Shown: positions 11,727-23,291, counted from the first letter of the stretch. The stretch: 64,000 nucleotides of DNA from Neoceratodus forsteri (GCA_016271365.2 CM057456.1:664233501-664297500), one strand, 5' to 3'. A program made the numbers and translations. The notes: generated from the letters alone by a model not told the origin.

Positions 11727-13390
11727 TGTTCCTTAATTTATTCAGAGATAATTTTATTCTCTTTGCTTGGTACTTTTTTTAATCTTAGTTGTTTATTCAA
11801 TTCTTTCTTAAGTATGTTGCATTCTTTGTTATACCAAGGAACATCTTTTTGTGATAGATATCTGTATCTTTTGAGACTATTTGTGCAATCTATTGTTGTA
11901 GTTTGCAGCACAGTCTTTTTGGTATTTTTGGGTTATTCTTGTCATATAAGATTCTATTTTGACAGCTTGGGGATGAGTTGTTGGTTCTTCTTGCTGTTTT
12001 CTTTTAGCCCTCTTCATTTTTTCAGGACATTTATTAGTTTTGGATGTATTGGTCCTGGTTTTATTTCCTATCTCTGTATTTTTACTCTTTACTAATTTAA
12101 CAGTCTTTATTTTCTGTTTTTTCTTCCCATTGGATTTCTTTTGAGCATTTTGAGTATTATTGCTGTTATTAGGATTTGAAAAATTTACTAACTCAATATA
12201 AGAACCATCTCCCTTGTTATCATCATTTCTCTCCTGGTCTGGTTCAGAGTGTGCAATCTTTTCTCCCTTTCTGTCTTGATTTTCACCTTTTTTCCCATAG
12301 GATCACATTCCCTCTCCTTAGTACTTTGCTTATGCTATCATGATTAAAATCTCAATGTGATAACATTATTAACTCCTGTTCATATAACAAATTGTTGCTG
12401 TGGTTGCAAATTTCTTTAAAATTACAATTTCCTACAGTCCCTGGGAGCCTTATCAGATCTTCCTCTACCATTCTGTTCCCTTTTTTTCTAGTTTGGTCAT
12501 TTCTGTGTTGTCAGGACCTAATTTTTTAAAAATCATCAAGGATTTTTCTATTCCCTAAGCAAACTCCTTTGATGAATGATAGTTCATGTTTGATGTTAAT
12601 TAGCTGTTCAAACAATATGGTGTTAGCTACATAGGGGTCTTTAAGGGCAATTAGCAAATCTTTGGAGATCATTTCTGAATTGGGAATAAATGTGGTCTCT
12701 GGACTTGCAATTGGTACTGCTGAACCAGTTTCAAGAATAATATGTCTAGGAGATGGATTTACAATTCCCTTAGCATCTACTGTAGTTCCAAAGCAAATTC
12801 CCATTGAATCCCAGGAATATCTTTTGGTGGATTGATCTAATAGACTCACTTATATTCCCTACTGTATTATTGAATAATTCCAAGCTCTCAGAAAGCCTGA
12901 AAAAAATTAACATTCAGGATTGGGCTGTTATTTAGGCCATCCTGTCTTGTTTCCTGATCCTCACATACTGCGCCCCCTGACTCAACATCCTTTTCTTGCC
13001 AATGTTACTTCCAGTATCCCCACCCTCAGTAAACAAATGGGTTAACGGAAATAACGTAGGAGTGGAAGTTAAGTTAAAAATAAGATTTTTGATCTTTTTT
13101 ACCTGTAATACCCCTCTTTGTTTCTTTGTTTATGGGATTTGGAGAATTTAGCATTTCAGTAAGGACACTTAGAGCCAAATGCTTTAGTGATTTAGGCGTA
13201 CCCAGTTAATTCATTTTGTAGTGTGTCTCTTTGTCCCTTAATGAGTTCTTTAACCATGAATCCTTTGACAATGTCCCACTTCTTGTTTCAACAGGCATAA
13301 TTCGATAACAAGATACAAATCAAGATAAGTAAAATGAGAATAAAGTGCTTTGAATGTGCCTATGATTATTTGTTAAAATGTACTAGAGAT
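11727..13390 (-). pseudogene. LINE 'N' upstream part (endonuclease/linker region), badly decayed
   Basis: On the minus strand the segment next to the LINE 'M' insertion reads YLSQKDVPWYNKECN and LKKELNKQLRLKK (11870-11770), the PW-type linker between endonuclease and RT. This fits onto the RT part at 4449-5650. Further upstream, a lysine-rich stretch (12300-11930) and a DFNHD-like piece (about 12340) suggest the end of an endonuclease domain. A 107-codon open segment at 12849-12526 has no motif I recognise. Beyond about 12900 I see only AT-rich sequence. Confidence 0.5.
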
Positions 13391-13399
13391 GTGCAAATA

Positions 13400-13935
13400 T
13401 GCAAATATTAATAAAACTTTGGCCCTTGGTTATAGTGGGCCCTATGCAATATGCCAATGCACCATGTAAACTGGGCACATTGGTAAAACTAAGTCAGAGT
13501 GCTGCGGAGTGGTATTCGCATGACATTCATGACTGGTGTGCACAGCTGGCACACATCCGATCCCTCAGGTGTGCAAACAGCAACACATGGGGGAGGGTGG
13601 GGGCATGCCAGCAGTACACACCATGCACCATGATGAGTAGTGCTGTGCACTGGGGCATGTAGGGGGTAGACAGGTACACCAGGGACAGCCCTGCCATAAG
13701 TGCCCCTATGTGCCTAGCCCAGCGCACACTAGACTGCAGGAGGGGCCCTTTGGCAGGAAAGAAGTGCCCCCCCACACAGCTGTGGCTGGTCTGACCCCAT
13801 ACCCCCCAGCAGACACCTCATATACTCTACAGGGTGATCCTCACCCCTGCTGATGCCCCCACATGGCTGCACTGCTGCACCCATGCAGCCCAGCGCCCAA
13901 TGCCAATCCCCCCGACAACACCCTACCCATACCTG
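13400..13935. other. No gene seen; start of a GC-richer repeat block
   Basis: Composition changes near 13420 from AT-rich to a CA/TG-rich, CpG-poor block that continues to about 15240. Open frames here are short and on both strands, with no recognisable domain. Confidence 0.4.
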
Positions 13936-14119
13936 CAGGTGTGGTACTGGGTGCTGGATGGACAGTGACACAACCCTCTGCACACCCCCGTGGCCACTGG
14001 CCATCTGACCTACACAGGGGAACACAGCTGAAGCATGCCTGCATAAGTCAGATGACCGGTGGCCATGGAGGTGTACAGAGGGCTGTGCCACTGGCTGTTG
14101 GCACCTGGTACCACACCTA
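13936..14119. repeat. Long hairpin (inverted repeat) with arms of about 83 bases
   Basis: Left arm 13936-14018 and right arm 14038-14119 are imperfect reverse complements. Matching blocks include AGGTGTGGTAC with GTACCACACCT, ACCCTCTG with CAGAGGGC, and CATCTGACCTA with TAAGTCAGATG. The loop is about 19 bases. The hairpin lies at the left of the block that also holds the tandem duplication and the BED-like fragment. It may be a foldback element or the stem of a nonautonomous DNA transposon. Confidence 0.8.
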
Positions 14120-14121
14120 GA

Positions 14122-14690
14122 GATGCTGTGAAGTTGAATTCCACCTGCGAAGTGGTTGCAAAGTGGCCCACTTCGCGTTGCTATTCAGCTACACAAAGTG
14201 ACCATTTAAAACCCTCATTTCGCCACTTCACATTGTGATTATGACTTCGCGTTGCTCAGTCTGCCTTACTTAACTTTAAGGTGGAGTGAGAATTCACAGG
14301 CAGCCCACACACATCACATGGCTTACACAGTGTAGGTCACATGCTTCAGGTAGGCAGGCAGTGACTCATGCTTAAAAGATAGTTTCCCTTTCACCTTGTA
14401 GTAGACGAAAGAGGTTGTCTGTAGAGATGCAGTAAAGTTAAATTCCACCAGCAAAGTAGACATGAAGTAGACCACTTTGCGATACTTTATGGCTATGCAA
14501 AGTGCCCAATGAAAGCATTACTTCACCACTTTGCCTTGTGATGATGGTGATAATGACTGCGTTGTTCCCTCCACCTTTAAAGGTGGAGTGAGGCAGTACA
14601 AACACATCACATGGCTTACACAGTCTAGGTCGCATGCTTCAGGCAGGCTGGAAGTAAATCATGCTTGAAAGAGAGTTTCACTGCAGCAGC
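14122..14690 (+). repeat. Diverged tandem duplication, two units of about 290-300 bp
   Basis: The unit starting at 14122 (GAGATGCTGTGAAGTTGAAT) is repeated in the same direction from 14423 (GAGATGCAGTAAAGTTAAAT). Both copies carry the downstream blocks CCACTT, TTTAAGGTGGAGTGAG / TTTAAAGGTGGAGTGAG, CACATCACATGGCTTACACA and GCATGCTTCAGG at matching positions. The second copy runs directly into the BED-like reading frame. Confidence 0.8.
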
Positions 14691-15238
14691 AGCCCTGGCT
14701 CCAACAACACCTGGTGCCCCCGCCTGCGCCTGGTCCTCCTCATTGCACCATGCATGGAGTTTCACTACACTGTCTGGGTACAGCAGTGTAGTGAAATGTA
14801 ATCTGTGTGGTGTGGAGGTGCACTGTGGCCCCAAGGGAACTCACCTTGACACAAGTGGTCAGCACACCCACCTGTGCAGCCACCACCGTGTACAGTGGCA
14901 GGCCAAGGTTGCAGAACAGGGAAGTAAAGCACCTGCTAGCCCTGCTGGGGGTAGGGAAGAGGGGGCAGCACAGCGTTCATCTGCATGTGGTGGTGTGAAG
15001 CACGGAGGGCCATGAATCAAGCGGTTGTTCCACTACACAACCTGCAGAAGGTGATGGTGGCAACCCTGTCCAACTACCTGCCACACAGGCCAATTTGGGC
15101 CTGATGTGGCATGATTTGGAGGCTGTTAACCACCGTCTTGGCAACATTGAGCAGCAGTTGGAGTGAATTGTGGGGCACCAGCTACAAATTATGGAGATGC
15201 TTCAACTGCTTCTGTCCCATCAGAACATTGATCACTAG
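14665..15238 (+). pseudogene. BED-zinc-finger-like transposon protein remnant
   Basis: An open frame of 116 codons contains KCNLCGVEVHCG followed about 13 residues later by HTHLCSHH. The spacing suits a BED finger (CxxC ... HxxxxH), found in hAT and some Harbinger-associated proteins. Downstream (15098-15238), a neighbouring frame reads a leucine/glutamine-rich helix (EAVNHRLGNIEQQLE, then LQIMEMLQLLL) with one stop, like the C-terminal coiled coil of transposon DNA-binding proteins. No transposase catalytic core is visible. Assignment to a superfamily is open. Confidence 0.4.
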
Positions 15239-15329
15239 TTTGATTTTGTCCTTGTACCCACCACCCTCTGTGTGAAAAAATAGTTTATGATGTTGCCCCT
15301 GATCTGCTCCCCCCAGCATCTTCACATTT

Positions 15330-15432
15330 TGGGCCCTTCGTCATGCACATCTCTTTTTCTGGACAGTGCTACCCTCTTGTACATTGCTGATTCCCTTTCA
15401 GTACTTGATATTTTCTATCATGCCCCCCCCCG
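15330..15432 (-). pseudogene. CR1 C-terminal fragment, very degraded
   Basis: This stretch aligns by eye with 75-155 of the window, the C-terminal coding end of the first CR1. Shared blocks are CACATCTCTTTTT, GTGCTACCCTCTTG, TGCTGATTCCCT and TATTTTCTATCATG. It is on the minus strand, about 100 bases long and has no open frame. Confidence 0.6.
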
Positions 15433-15436
15433 GTCA

Positions 15437-15459
15437 TCATCATCATCATCATCAACAGG
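15437..15459. repeat. (ATC)n microsatellite
   Basis: Seven consecutive ATC/TCA triplets. Confidence 0.9.
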
Positions 15460-16369
15460 AACTGCTACATCACAACTTTTTTGAGGAGGGGAGTATTTAA
15501 CAACAACAGACCCAGACACAGCCACCTTGACTTTATTTTTCTCCAGTTCCCAATCAGCTTATCATCAGAACTGAAAGATTCATGAAGAATGTGATTTGCC
15601 TCATGATGAGTGAATGGTGTGACATGACTAATGATAATAAACTGCACGCAAATACCTATGGCTGTACTTCCCTGACCTGTACCTCACAAAACTCCCAGAC
15701 TTGAAAACTCATATTAATGGTTACAATGCTCAAGCTGAGATACTACAAAACAGGTTTACATGCAACTTACAACCCAAAAACTTAAAACGTTTTGTAATTC
15801 ATGAATCGTGACTGTGAAGATGAAGAATCGATTTGTATCGTGAGTGACTCATGATGATCGCCCTGACTTATAAATGCACATTAATGAGTACAATGTTCAC
15901 ACAAAGATATGCACCACACCAGTACTCTGAAGGGAAGCCAAACAATCAACTGTGACTTAAGTTGCAGATGGAGATTGGGCACTAAAGACATGCAAAAGCA
16001 CAGACAGACTAAGATTGCACTGCGCACTCAAGAGATGCAGACACAAAGGCACAACACCACCTAATCAGTGCTCACAAGTCACAAATCCAAATCTGGAAAA
16101 GAATACCTTTGCCAGTTGGGGGGCAGTGCACTGCAGTAACAGTCCACTGCCAAGATACCACAAAACAGTGCAAAAAATTATGCAGGTGCGGTGGACAGCA
16201 GGTTCACACTGCTGCAGTTACTCTGTGGCACAATAAAATGTGTGATCTGATGGCACACATCACACACACACACGCACGCTGCAAGTAATATGCAGCAAAT
16301 TGAAAATTTCGGTAATATAACCAGATCTTTTAAACAAACTGAAATTATGCAAACTGCTGTACCATAACA
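15460..16369. other. No gene or recognisable repeat
   Basis: Moderately AT-rich sequence. Only short open frames are present. A CA-dinucleotide patch lies at 16258-16275. Confidence 0.4.
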
Positions 16370-16879
16370 ATCAGCAAACAAGCATTTGTCAATGCCGAAT
16401 GTTTGCTTGCTGGCACTAGCGGTGGAAATGCAGGAGTTAGACAGATGCAGTAAAGGAATGGCATTGAAGTACTGAACTGACACCAACTCCACCTTCACTC
16501 TGCAGAGAAGAAGAGAGGCATTGGGGTGTGCCTTTGGGTCATCACCCATTATGGTCATGACATTTCACCTCACTCTACCCTTCAGACACTGACAAGTGTC
16601 GAGGTGTGCATTGAGGTGTTTGGGCTTTACATTCACCTCATTCCATAAGGAAATACACTGAAATGGGTGCAGTATAGGAGAATGGGGCAAAGGGTCCAAG
16701 GTGCACCTCAATGCCTGTCACTGGCTGCATGGTGGGGGTTGGGGTGAAATGGCATGAGCATTACTGTCAACAATCCCAAGTCACACCCCTGATGCCTGTC
16801 AGTCCCTACAGGGTAGGGCATTATGGTGGAAAACCCTAATGCCCTGGGAGTTTCTTGGTATTTTTACTCCAAGTTTTCC

Positions 16880-17500
16880 ACATGAGTTTTTTGTGACCCC
16901 ACCACATGAGCAGCGACACTATCAGTTTGTTACATGAAAGGTGATTTTGCAGACCAACTATGCCATTTGGCGCCACAGGTGCAAAAACTCATTTCAAACA
17001 GGATGTGAAAAGTGACAGGTGTACTGTTCATGAGGAGGTGTAAAAAATGGCATTGTTGAAAATCTGGAGTGAAAATATACAAAAACTGGTGAAGTCATGA
17101 GCATGCGTAGAAACTGCGCAACGTACCCCTGTAATGCAAGTAGTTTGGGAATTTTTTTAAAGCAGATATTCAACATAGGCATTTTCGTACCTCCACTAAT
17201 GAACAGTGTCTCTGTGATTTTCATACTGTACCCCAAACACTAAATTCCCACAGTGACCATGCTATTCTGCGCCAGAAGACCGAAAACATATTTTGGACAG
17301 GGAGTAAAAAATAACAGCTGTACTGTTCATAAGGAGGTGTGAAAAAATGTCAATGTTGAAAATCTGGACTGAAAATATTACAAATTTGTGAACTTATGAG
17401 GGTACGTGGAAATTGCGCAATGCACACTCATAACAGAGTCATTTTATGAAAATTCTCAAAGTTACGCGCGTGCGTAGGAACTGCGCAACACATCCTCATA
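16880..17500 (+). repeat. About 298-bp tandem units in family 'P' copy 1
   Basis: GTACTGTTCAT occurs at 17021 and again about 299 bases later (17320), each followed by the same GAGGTGT-AAAAAATG-CAATGTTGAAAATCTGGA order. The same period is seen in copy 2. Confidence 0.75.
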
Positions 17501-17506
17501 AAACAG

Positions 17507-17732
17507 TCATTTTTGGGAATTTTTTCACCAAATTTCCAACATAGGGTTTTTGGGGAGCTACCTCATGAACTGTGACACTGTCATTTCGTTACTCAGTCCT
17601 GAAAGGTGGTTTTGCACAGTGACTGCAAAATCACCTTTCGGGACAGAATAACAAAACGACAGTGACTGAGTTCATGAGGTGGGTCCCCAAGAACCCCATG
17701 TTGAAAATTTGGTGAAAAAATTCCCCAAATGC
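17507..17732. repeat. Palindrome of about 226 bp
   Basis: Left arm 17507-17616, loop CAGTGAC (17617-17623), right arm 17624-17732. Matching blocks include GGGAATTTTTTCACCAAAT with ATTTGGTGAAAAAATTCCCC, CCTCATGAACT with AGTTCATGAGG, and GAAAGGTGGTTTTGCA with TGCAAAATCACCTTTC. The arms could fold into a long hairpin. A homologous palindrome is at 62621-62851. Confidence 0.9.
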
Positions 17733-17984
17733 CTGAGATATGTATCAAACTTGAAAAAAAACAATTTATGCCATTATACAGCTTACCGGCATTTCTTCAG
17801 TTTGCAGTAGGCTTTGAAAAGTGCAGACATGTTCCCAGTCTACGAAGATCGTCACCGGTCTCCAGAGGTAAGTATGGGGTCGGGGTGGGAGGTGGATGTG
17901 TAGAGGGTGGGCACCGGTTGGGGGAGAGGGGTGAGACAGTCAACGAGGGAACATTTTTTTTTACAGGTGTTTTTATGTTTGTTT

Positions 17985-18370
17985 AGACTACGTGGGACTT
18001 TTGCCATGCTGGGGTGGGCTTCCAGAATGGCAGCTGGAAGTTTTTTGGAGGGCAGTGGAGCTGATGGGGGATTGGGCAACCCCGTAGGCCATATGAACTT
18101 CTGCCATGCTGGAGTGGGCTCCCAGCATGGTGCGTGGAACTCCGTTTTTTGGGGGGAGAACAGTAGAGCTGATGGGGATTGGGCACCCCAATTGGCGGTA
18201 CAGACTTTTGCCATGCTGGGGTGGGCTCCCAGCGTGGCACCTGGCAGTCTGTTGGGGGGCAATGAAGCCAACGGGGGATTGGGCACCCCCGTCAGCCATA
18301 GTGTGTGCAGTAGGGAATGCATGAGCACACTGGGGTGGACTCCCAGCGTGCTACTTGGATGTTGGGTATT
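17985..18370 (+). repeat. About 103-bp tandem repeat, four diverged units
   Basis: The phrase TTGCCATGCTGGGGTGGGCT (with changes) begins units near 18000, 18102 and 18210, and a fourth unit (CACACTGGGGTGGACTCCC) lies near 18328. Each unit continues with a GGGATTGGGCA-CCCC block. The mirror-strand equivalent in family 'P' copy 2 is the 61950-62350 region. Confidence 0.7.
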
Positions 18371-18395
18371 GGGGGGAGAGAGAGTAGACAAAAAT

Positions 18396-18584
18396 GGAGC
18401 TGTCTATGACAGCTGTACAGATGCAGTGCAGAGTGTAGGTGCTTTGCATACTGCTGATGGCAGTATGTTAATTGCCTGCTGACAGCACTATGCAAACTCC
18501 CTGCATGTTACCACTGCTGATTGCAGCGTTTTTTTGCTTTTAACTGTATGCCACTGCATTGGAATGGCTGTCATAGACAGCTCC
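18396..18584. repeat. Nested inverted repeats (foldback) of about 190 bp
   Basis: The outer arms begin GGAGCTGTCTATGACAGC at 18396 and end with its exact reverse complement GCTGTCATAGACAGCTCC at 18584. GATGCAGTG and CACTGCATT also pair inside. Within it, 18441-18499 is a second imperfect palindrome (GCTTTGCATACTGCTGA against CAGCACTATGCAAAC). It is short, non-coding and structured like a MITE. Confidence 0.8.
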
Positions 18585-18599
18585 GACATTCATTGGCTG

Positions 18600-20285
18600 G
18601 TGCAGCCACGCCTACAAAATGGAGCAGGGCATTGGAAGTGGGTGAGGCACACTTATGAAAACTTGCATGGTGGCACTATGTTTCTTGCACATGTGTGCAA
18701 GCAAACATAAAAAAATAACTGAAAATATTTCTGTGTATACATTAACACAGTTATACAAGAAAAATATAACCAAAACAGAAAGACTACCTTTCTCCCAGTT
18801 AATCTACCTCCAGCACAGATATGCCCCTTCCCCAAGCACACTTCAAGTGTGTCAGTACACAGACTGAATGTTCTAAATTAATATTCAAAATCCACGCACA
18901 AACAATAAACCCTCGATGATATGAGCACAGGAGGGTTTCCTACAATTGATGTACTAAATTTTGAGCAAAAACAACATGGCTCAAAAAAGATTTTTGAATG
19001 GCTTTTAGTGAGTTTGAATCTCAGAGCTCTTCTGAGAGCAAACTGTCTCCACCTACCAGTGCACACACACTACACAGAACTGAGGATAAGCAGAATAATC
19101 TGAAGCCCATGTGACCTGCAAGTAGAATAAATTTCAGCACCTACTGTATATAATAAGAGTATCAGCTACAATATAATTAATAATCAGGATGTCAACCAAT
19201 GCTCAATTATGGACTACATCTCACTGGATCTTAAAATGGATCCCTTCAAGTATGATCCCATTAAGAATATTCTAAAAAGAGTGCACAGTGAACTTAAAAA
19301 CACCCAGTACTTTTCCCACAGGAGAAAAAATAGTTTGCAGACCATTCACTCCTCCACTGCAAATCTGGCATCGGGGGAATAAATTCAGTGTCCCTTATGA
19401 CTGAAAATAAATATATACAATAACTTGGTAAACTACAGGTCCTGTAAACCTTATATTGTCTTATTTAGTTACAACTTTTCTTGCAGTCTGGATCCTGAAA
19501 TAGGGCATCACTTGAGGGCTTATGTTTCTTGAGATTGCTCCCTTATATTGGTAATTGTTGCCTGCTCCTGCTTGAGCCCTGATGGTTTGTTGTCAAGGCG
19601 ACAAGAAAAAGACCTCTAGTATGTCTCAGGTATGTAAATCTGGGATGGCATGTGATTCCCATGATTCTCACTTGGATGCATAACTGCTCCACAGCATTCA
19701 AATGTTATGCTTGGTTACGACTGCACCAGTGTCTTCTCTTAGAAACCTTGGACCTGTACAGTAACTCCGGGGTACTGACCCTCTGTGGTTAAACATTTGT
19801 TGTCATAAACAAGTTTCCAAGATCTAAAATGCAAGATCTAAAGTGCTAGTGTTTGTTCAGTTCTGAAATGATCTCTTCACTGGAATGTAAATATTTTCAA
19901 AATATTTGCTAAGCCTGGGGTATCCTCAGATACTCTCACCCTAGTTACTTGCCAGCTCTATCTACTCGGTGCGCTGTTAGAACACTGGCCGTGGCTGAGC
20001 TTGTTCCAAAATGGTGGGTCTCAAATTACACTGTGGTTTTTCAAAGCACTTCTACACACATGTGTAGTCTTGCTTTAGCTGTTTGAAAATATGTATGTAG
20101 GTGCAAGCCATGCTTTATAGAAACATCACGGATGTTTGTATACATCATAAGTAACAAGTGAATCAATGGTCAAGTACTTTTATATGTGTTTGTAATAAGG
20201 CATATAATCTACGAAAAGGATCCTGAGGTAAATTGTGGACATTACACAGACTATGTATTTCTAGTGCTTGGATATATTAGGATAG
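18600..20285. other. No gene seen
   Basis: AT-rich sequence without long open frames or motifs I recognise. Confidence 0.4.
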
Positions 20286-20289
20286 GGTA

Positions 20290-20490
20290 AGATGCAGATC
20301 AAGGAAAATGATTCTCCATCTGCACAAGGCCTTGGTTAGACCACTGCTGGAGTGGTGCATCCAGTACTGGTAACTGCTGTACAGAAAGAACATTGATCAA
20401 ATCAAGAGGTTTCAGCACATCGAAACCAAGCTGATTAGCTATTTAGAGGGCAAGAGTGTTGAGGAGAGTCAGGATATGCTCACATTATTC
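20290..20490 (+). pseudogene. CR1-like RT C-terminal fragment
   Basis: The plus-strand translation reads KALVRPLLEWCIQYW (about 20325-20370), then KNIDQIKRFQHIETKLI. This is the LVRP-YC-QW and Q-R-TK pattern found in the C-terminal part of CR1 ORF2 (compare 55060-55180). It is about 65 codons long with one stop and is otherwise isolated. Confidence 0.6.
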
Positions 20491-20559
20491 ACTGCAGATG
20501 TAAGCCCCCTCATGGGGTGGGCTTACTATTCCTGTCCTTTTTTCTTCTCCCCCCTGCCA

Positions 20560-20910
20560 TTAGGTACATATATACATAGATACATAGACAGTGTCGGCAG
20601 ATAAGGGCCTATGGCCCGCCCAGTCTGCCCATTTGAGCTTGTAAGTTCAGTTTATGTTTTCCTAGAAGTCTGTTGCCCCTTTCCCCTGACCTCCAGAATT
20701 CCTTTATGTCTATCCCATGCATTCTTAAATCACGTGATTGTTTCAGCCCCCACCACTTTCTCTGGCAGGGTGTTCCACTTGTCCACCACCCATTCTGTGA
20801 AGAAATTCTTTCTCACATTTCCTCTAAATCATCCTCCCTCCAACTTCATCCCATGCCCTCTAGTCCTGGAACATCTTTTTCACTTAAAAATAGTGTATTC
20901 CTGCAGTCTG
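20560..20910 (-). pseudogene. CR1-like C-terminus and 3' end
   Basis: Read on the minus strand from about 20905: TRGHGMKLEGG, FRGNVRKNFFTEWVV and KWNTLPEKVV, the CR1 C-terminal signature. The 3' UTR phrase follows (CAGATAAGGGCC complement, 20597-20625), related to 27060-27085 at the end of another CR1 copy. It ends in a TATCTATGTA-type tail near 20565-20590. It is 5'-truncated. Confidence 0.65.
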
Positions 20911-22430
20911 TTCCTCCCTGTAAGATGCAGGTGTTAGCTTTGAGCATTTCCTGGGTCCTGCCTCTAGAGGGTGGTCTTCTTGCACAATATATACCATAAG
21001 TGGTGCAGCAGAGAGAGAAGGTGGGTTTGGCTGAGTAGTGTGGCCGAGGTCCTTAAATCCCCTGGCGCAGAAGGTACCAGCTTGAACAGTGGCAATGCAC
21101 TGGGTGGCACCTCCATGGGGGAGGGTGGCAGAAGTTGTTAACTGATGGGATCAGGGGAGCTGTTGCCATTGTTGGAGGGTGGGAAGTTGGAGGTGGAAGC
21201 ACTTTTGGGTCTTCAGGATGCCTGGGGTCCCCCCAAACCTCAAAAATCTGGGACGGAATGGCAGTGGGGCTACCATGGTGGTGGCAGGGCCATGACAGGG
21301 CCCCTTGGAGGTGGCAGCTTCAAGGAGATCATCTCTCATGTGACACATTGCTGGAGGTAAGCATGGAGGACCTGCACTCTGGGATTCACTTTATCAGGCC
21401 TGCCGTGCCCGTGTCTGGGGCAAGACCCGTGTTAGACCCATAAAGGAGCGCAGGAGGAATATTTTAACAAAAGGAGGAAGCCATTGTCTAGCTTCACTGC
21501 TATCAGCCTCAGTGCAACATTAAATGGAGGTGGGAACAGAATTGGTTTTGGCTCTGGGAAAAGGGAAATGGAGCTGCCATGGTATGGGATCAGGCTGCAT
21601 TAAGCCCAGGTTTTAGAAGGTCTGGAGATGGGAGGGAGTTAGGCACTCCTCCTGAGAAAGGGTATTATTGGAAAATGCAGTTGACAGGTGTGAACCTTGA
21701 CTCTGGCTTGCAGTTCTATGCATGGAGCCTGTTTTGGATGTATTTTTCTAGGCCTTGGTGATTCAGAGCTTCTGTTTTTTTCCCCCAGTATCTGTGTGCC
21801 CACCAAATTTTTGCCATATGCTCTCAGCCCCATGGAGCTGCTCCTTATATTTATGCTGTAAATAATAACGTCAAATTAAATGTTATTATTCATGGTGGTG
21901 CTGGGTTATTTAATGAACTAAAAAACATGATCCTTCTGAAGAAGGTTTTCCCATCTCCTTGTTCTCTAGAAGCCGAGGTGTAAGGATCAGCATCAGCCTG
22001 GTGAAGTGAGACCATTTAGTGCTTGAAGTTCCTCTGGCCAGATAAGGCCTGAAAGTTTTGTTATTTTCAAAGCTGTGTATTTCTTGCTGGAGTACTTGGG
22101 TTCTGGCCCTCCTCGTTTTACCACTGGGATCACCACTAAGCAAGTTGAGGAAGGAGAGGGTTATATAGAGAAGGGAAGGTTGAGAAGGGCCATGCACATG
22201 GTGTTCCAAACATGAAAGGACATATAGAGGCTAAAGCATACACAAACATTTGTAGTCAAAAAAGGAGAGGAGAGGAGCAGGATAGGGGGAAAACAATAGA
22301 AAGCATTAGTGTACACAAACTGTGCTTAACACGTGGAACAGTCTGCCTAGTGAGGTTTGGGGTGATGCATGTGGGGAGGAGGGTAGTTGATGCCAGAGGG
22401 TGATTGAACTTGAGTGCTATATTTTCACTG
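20911..22430. other. No gene seen
   Basis: G-rich mixed sequence. Open frames are short and overlap on both strands, with no domain recognised. A small palindrome, AATAATAAC...GTTATTATT, lies near 21862-21890. Confidence 0.4.
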
Positions 22431-22434
22431 GGCT

Positions 22435-22740
22435 GGGTTGGAGGGAAGGGAAGATGTGACAACAGTATCGGAAGCAGGGATGGGCTCTCAATCACTGGTA
22501 ATTTTAACAACTAATATCCATAAATGAGGGCTTTTGGTGAGGGTTGGGAGAGGAACAGATGCAGCAACAGTACTGGAGGTGGGCATGGGGCACCCAACCA
22601 ACGGTAATTTAAACACTTGAAATGGGAAGACTATGGCATTTGGGGTAGGTGGGATGCAGAGGTGATGACACTACCAACAGTGGGGATGTGTTCCTGGTCA
22701 CTGGTCATTCAAATAGAAGCAGTAGGCATGTGGTTTGCTG
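22435..22740 (+). repeat. About 105-bp tandem repeat, three diverged units
   Basis: Units start near 22435, 22543 and 22642. Each runs GGTTGGRRGG-like, then GATGYRRCAACAGTA-like, GGATGGGG-like, and ends with CACTGGTAATTT / CAACGGTAATTT / CACTGGTCATTC. The order is preserved, while base identity has drifted. Confidence 0.6.
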
Positions 22741-23291
22741 TATCACTCTGATGGGAAAGATTCATATGCTGATGGTTGTTCTGTGAATATCAGAGGCGGC
22801 AGCATGTGAATTACCTTTAGCAGAGCCCGTATGGATAGTTTTCACGTTTTGTGGCCCACACCAGTCAGAAAAGAAGAAAAAAAACCAGATTTCCCCAAAA
22901 TGTGCAGATCAATAGAACCTGTTGCAGCACACACTTTTAAAATGTTATAAAATTCTGTCAAGGGATGACCGCAATATAAGCTGCTGAAATTCACATTTAA
23001 CATAAAAGTGCATAAATAGCCCTAATTATAGTATAATCCACATCCTCAAGCACTTATGCCCGTGTGCAGGTGGCCAATAAACTAAAAAAGACTGTACCTT
23101 TCTGAACATTTTAGTTGATTTTGGAAATAGGGGTTCATTTTCTTTTTTGGTGCTGGTCAAAACTTCCTTGGATTGCAATCTGGAAGTCATTCCAGAGTTT
23201 TGGAAATCAAAATACTGTAGTTCTCTGCACCTACATTTTGGAAGTCATTTGTACTTTAAGATACACTAATTTATGAAGGTAGTACAAGCAA
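22741..23291. other. No gene seen
   Basis: AT-rich sequence without recognisable features. Confidence 0.4.

Larger units (their letters stand above)
16370..18370 (+). repeat. Repeat family 'P', copy 1 (about 2 kb, unrecognised)
   Basis: This segment is homologous, in reverse orientation, to about 61900-63790. At the outer end, CATTTGTCAATGCCGAATGT (16383-16402) pairs with the reverse complement near 63752-63771. Near the middle both copies have about 298-bp tandem units and a palindrome of about 230 bp. At the inner end both carry AAATGCCGGTAAGCTG-type sequence (17782-17798 here on the complementary strand). There is no RT, transposase or LTR signature. It may be a nonautonomous DNA transposon or a composite satellite-like repeat. 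Confidence 0.75.

Noticed and set aside
15287..15484. 65-codon ORF as a small gene
   Set aside because: It lies over a degraded CR1 C-terminus on the other strand and runs into a triplet microsatellite.
18292..18495. Small ORFs around 17900-18480 on both strands
   Set aside because: They are the ~103-bp tandem units and the nested palindrome of repeat 'P' read in frame.
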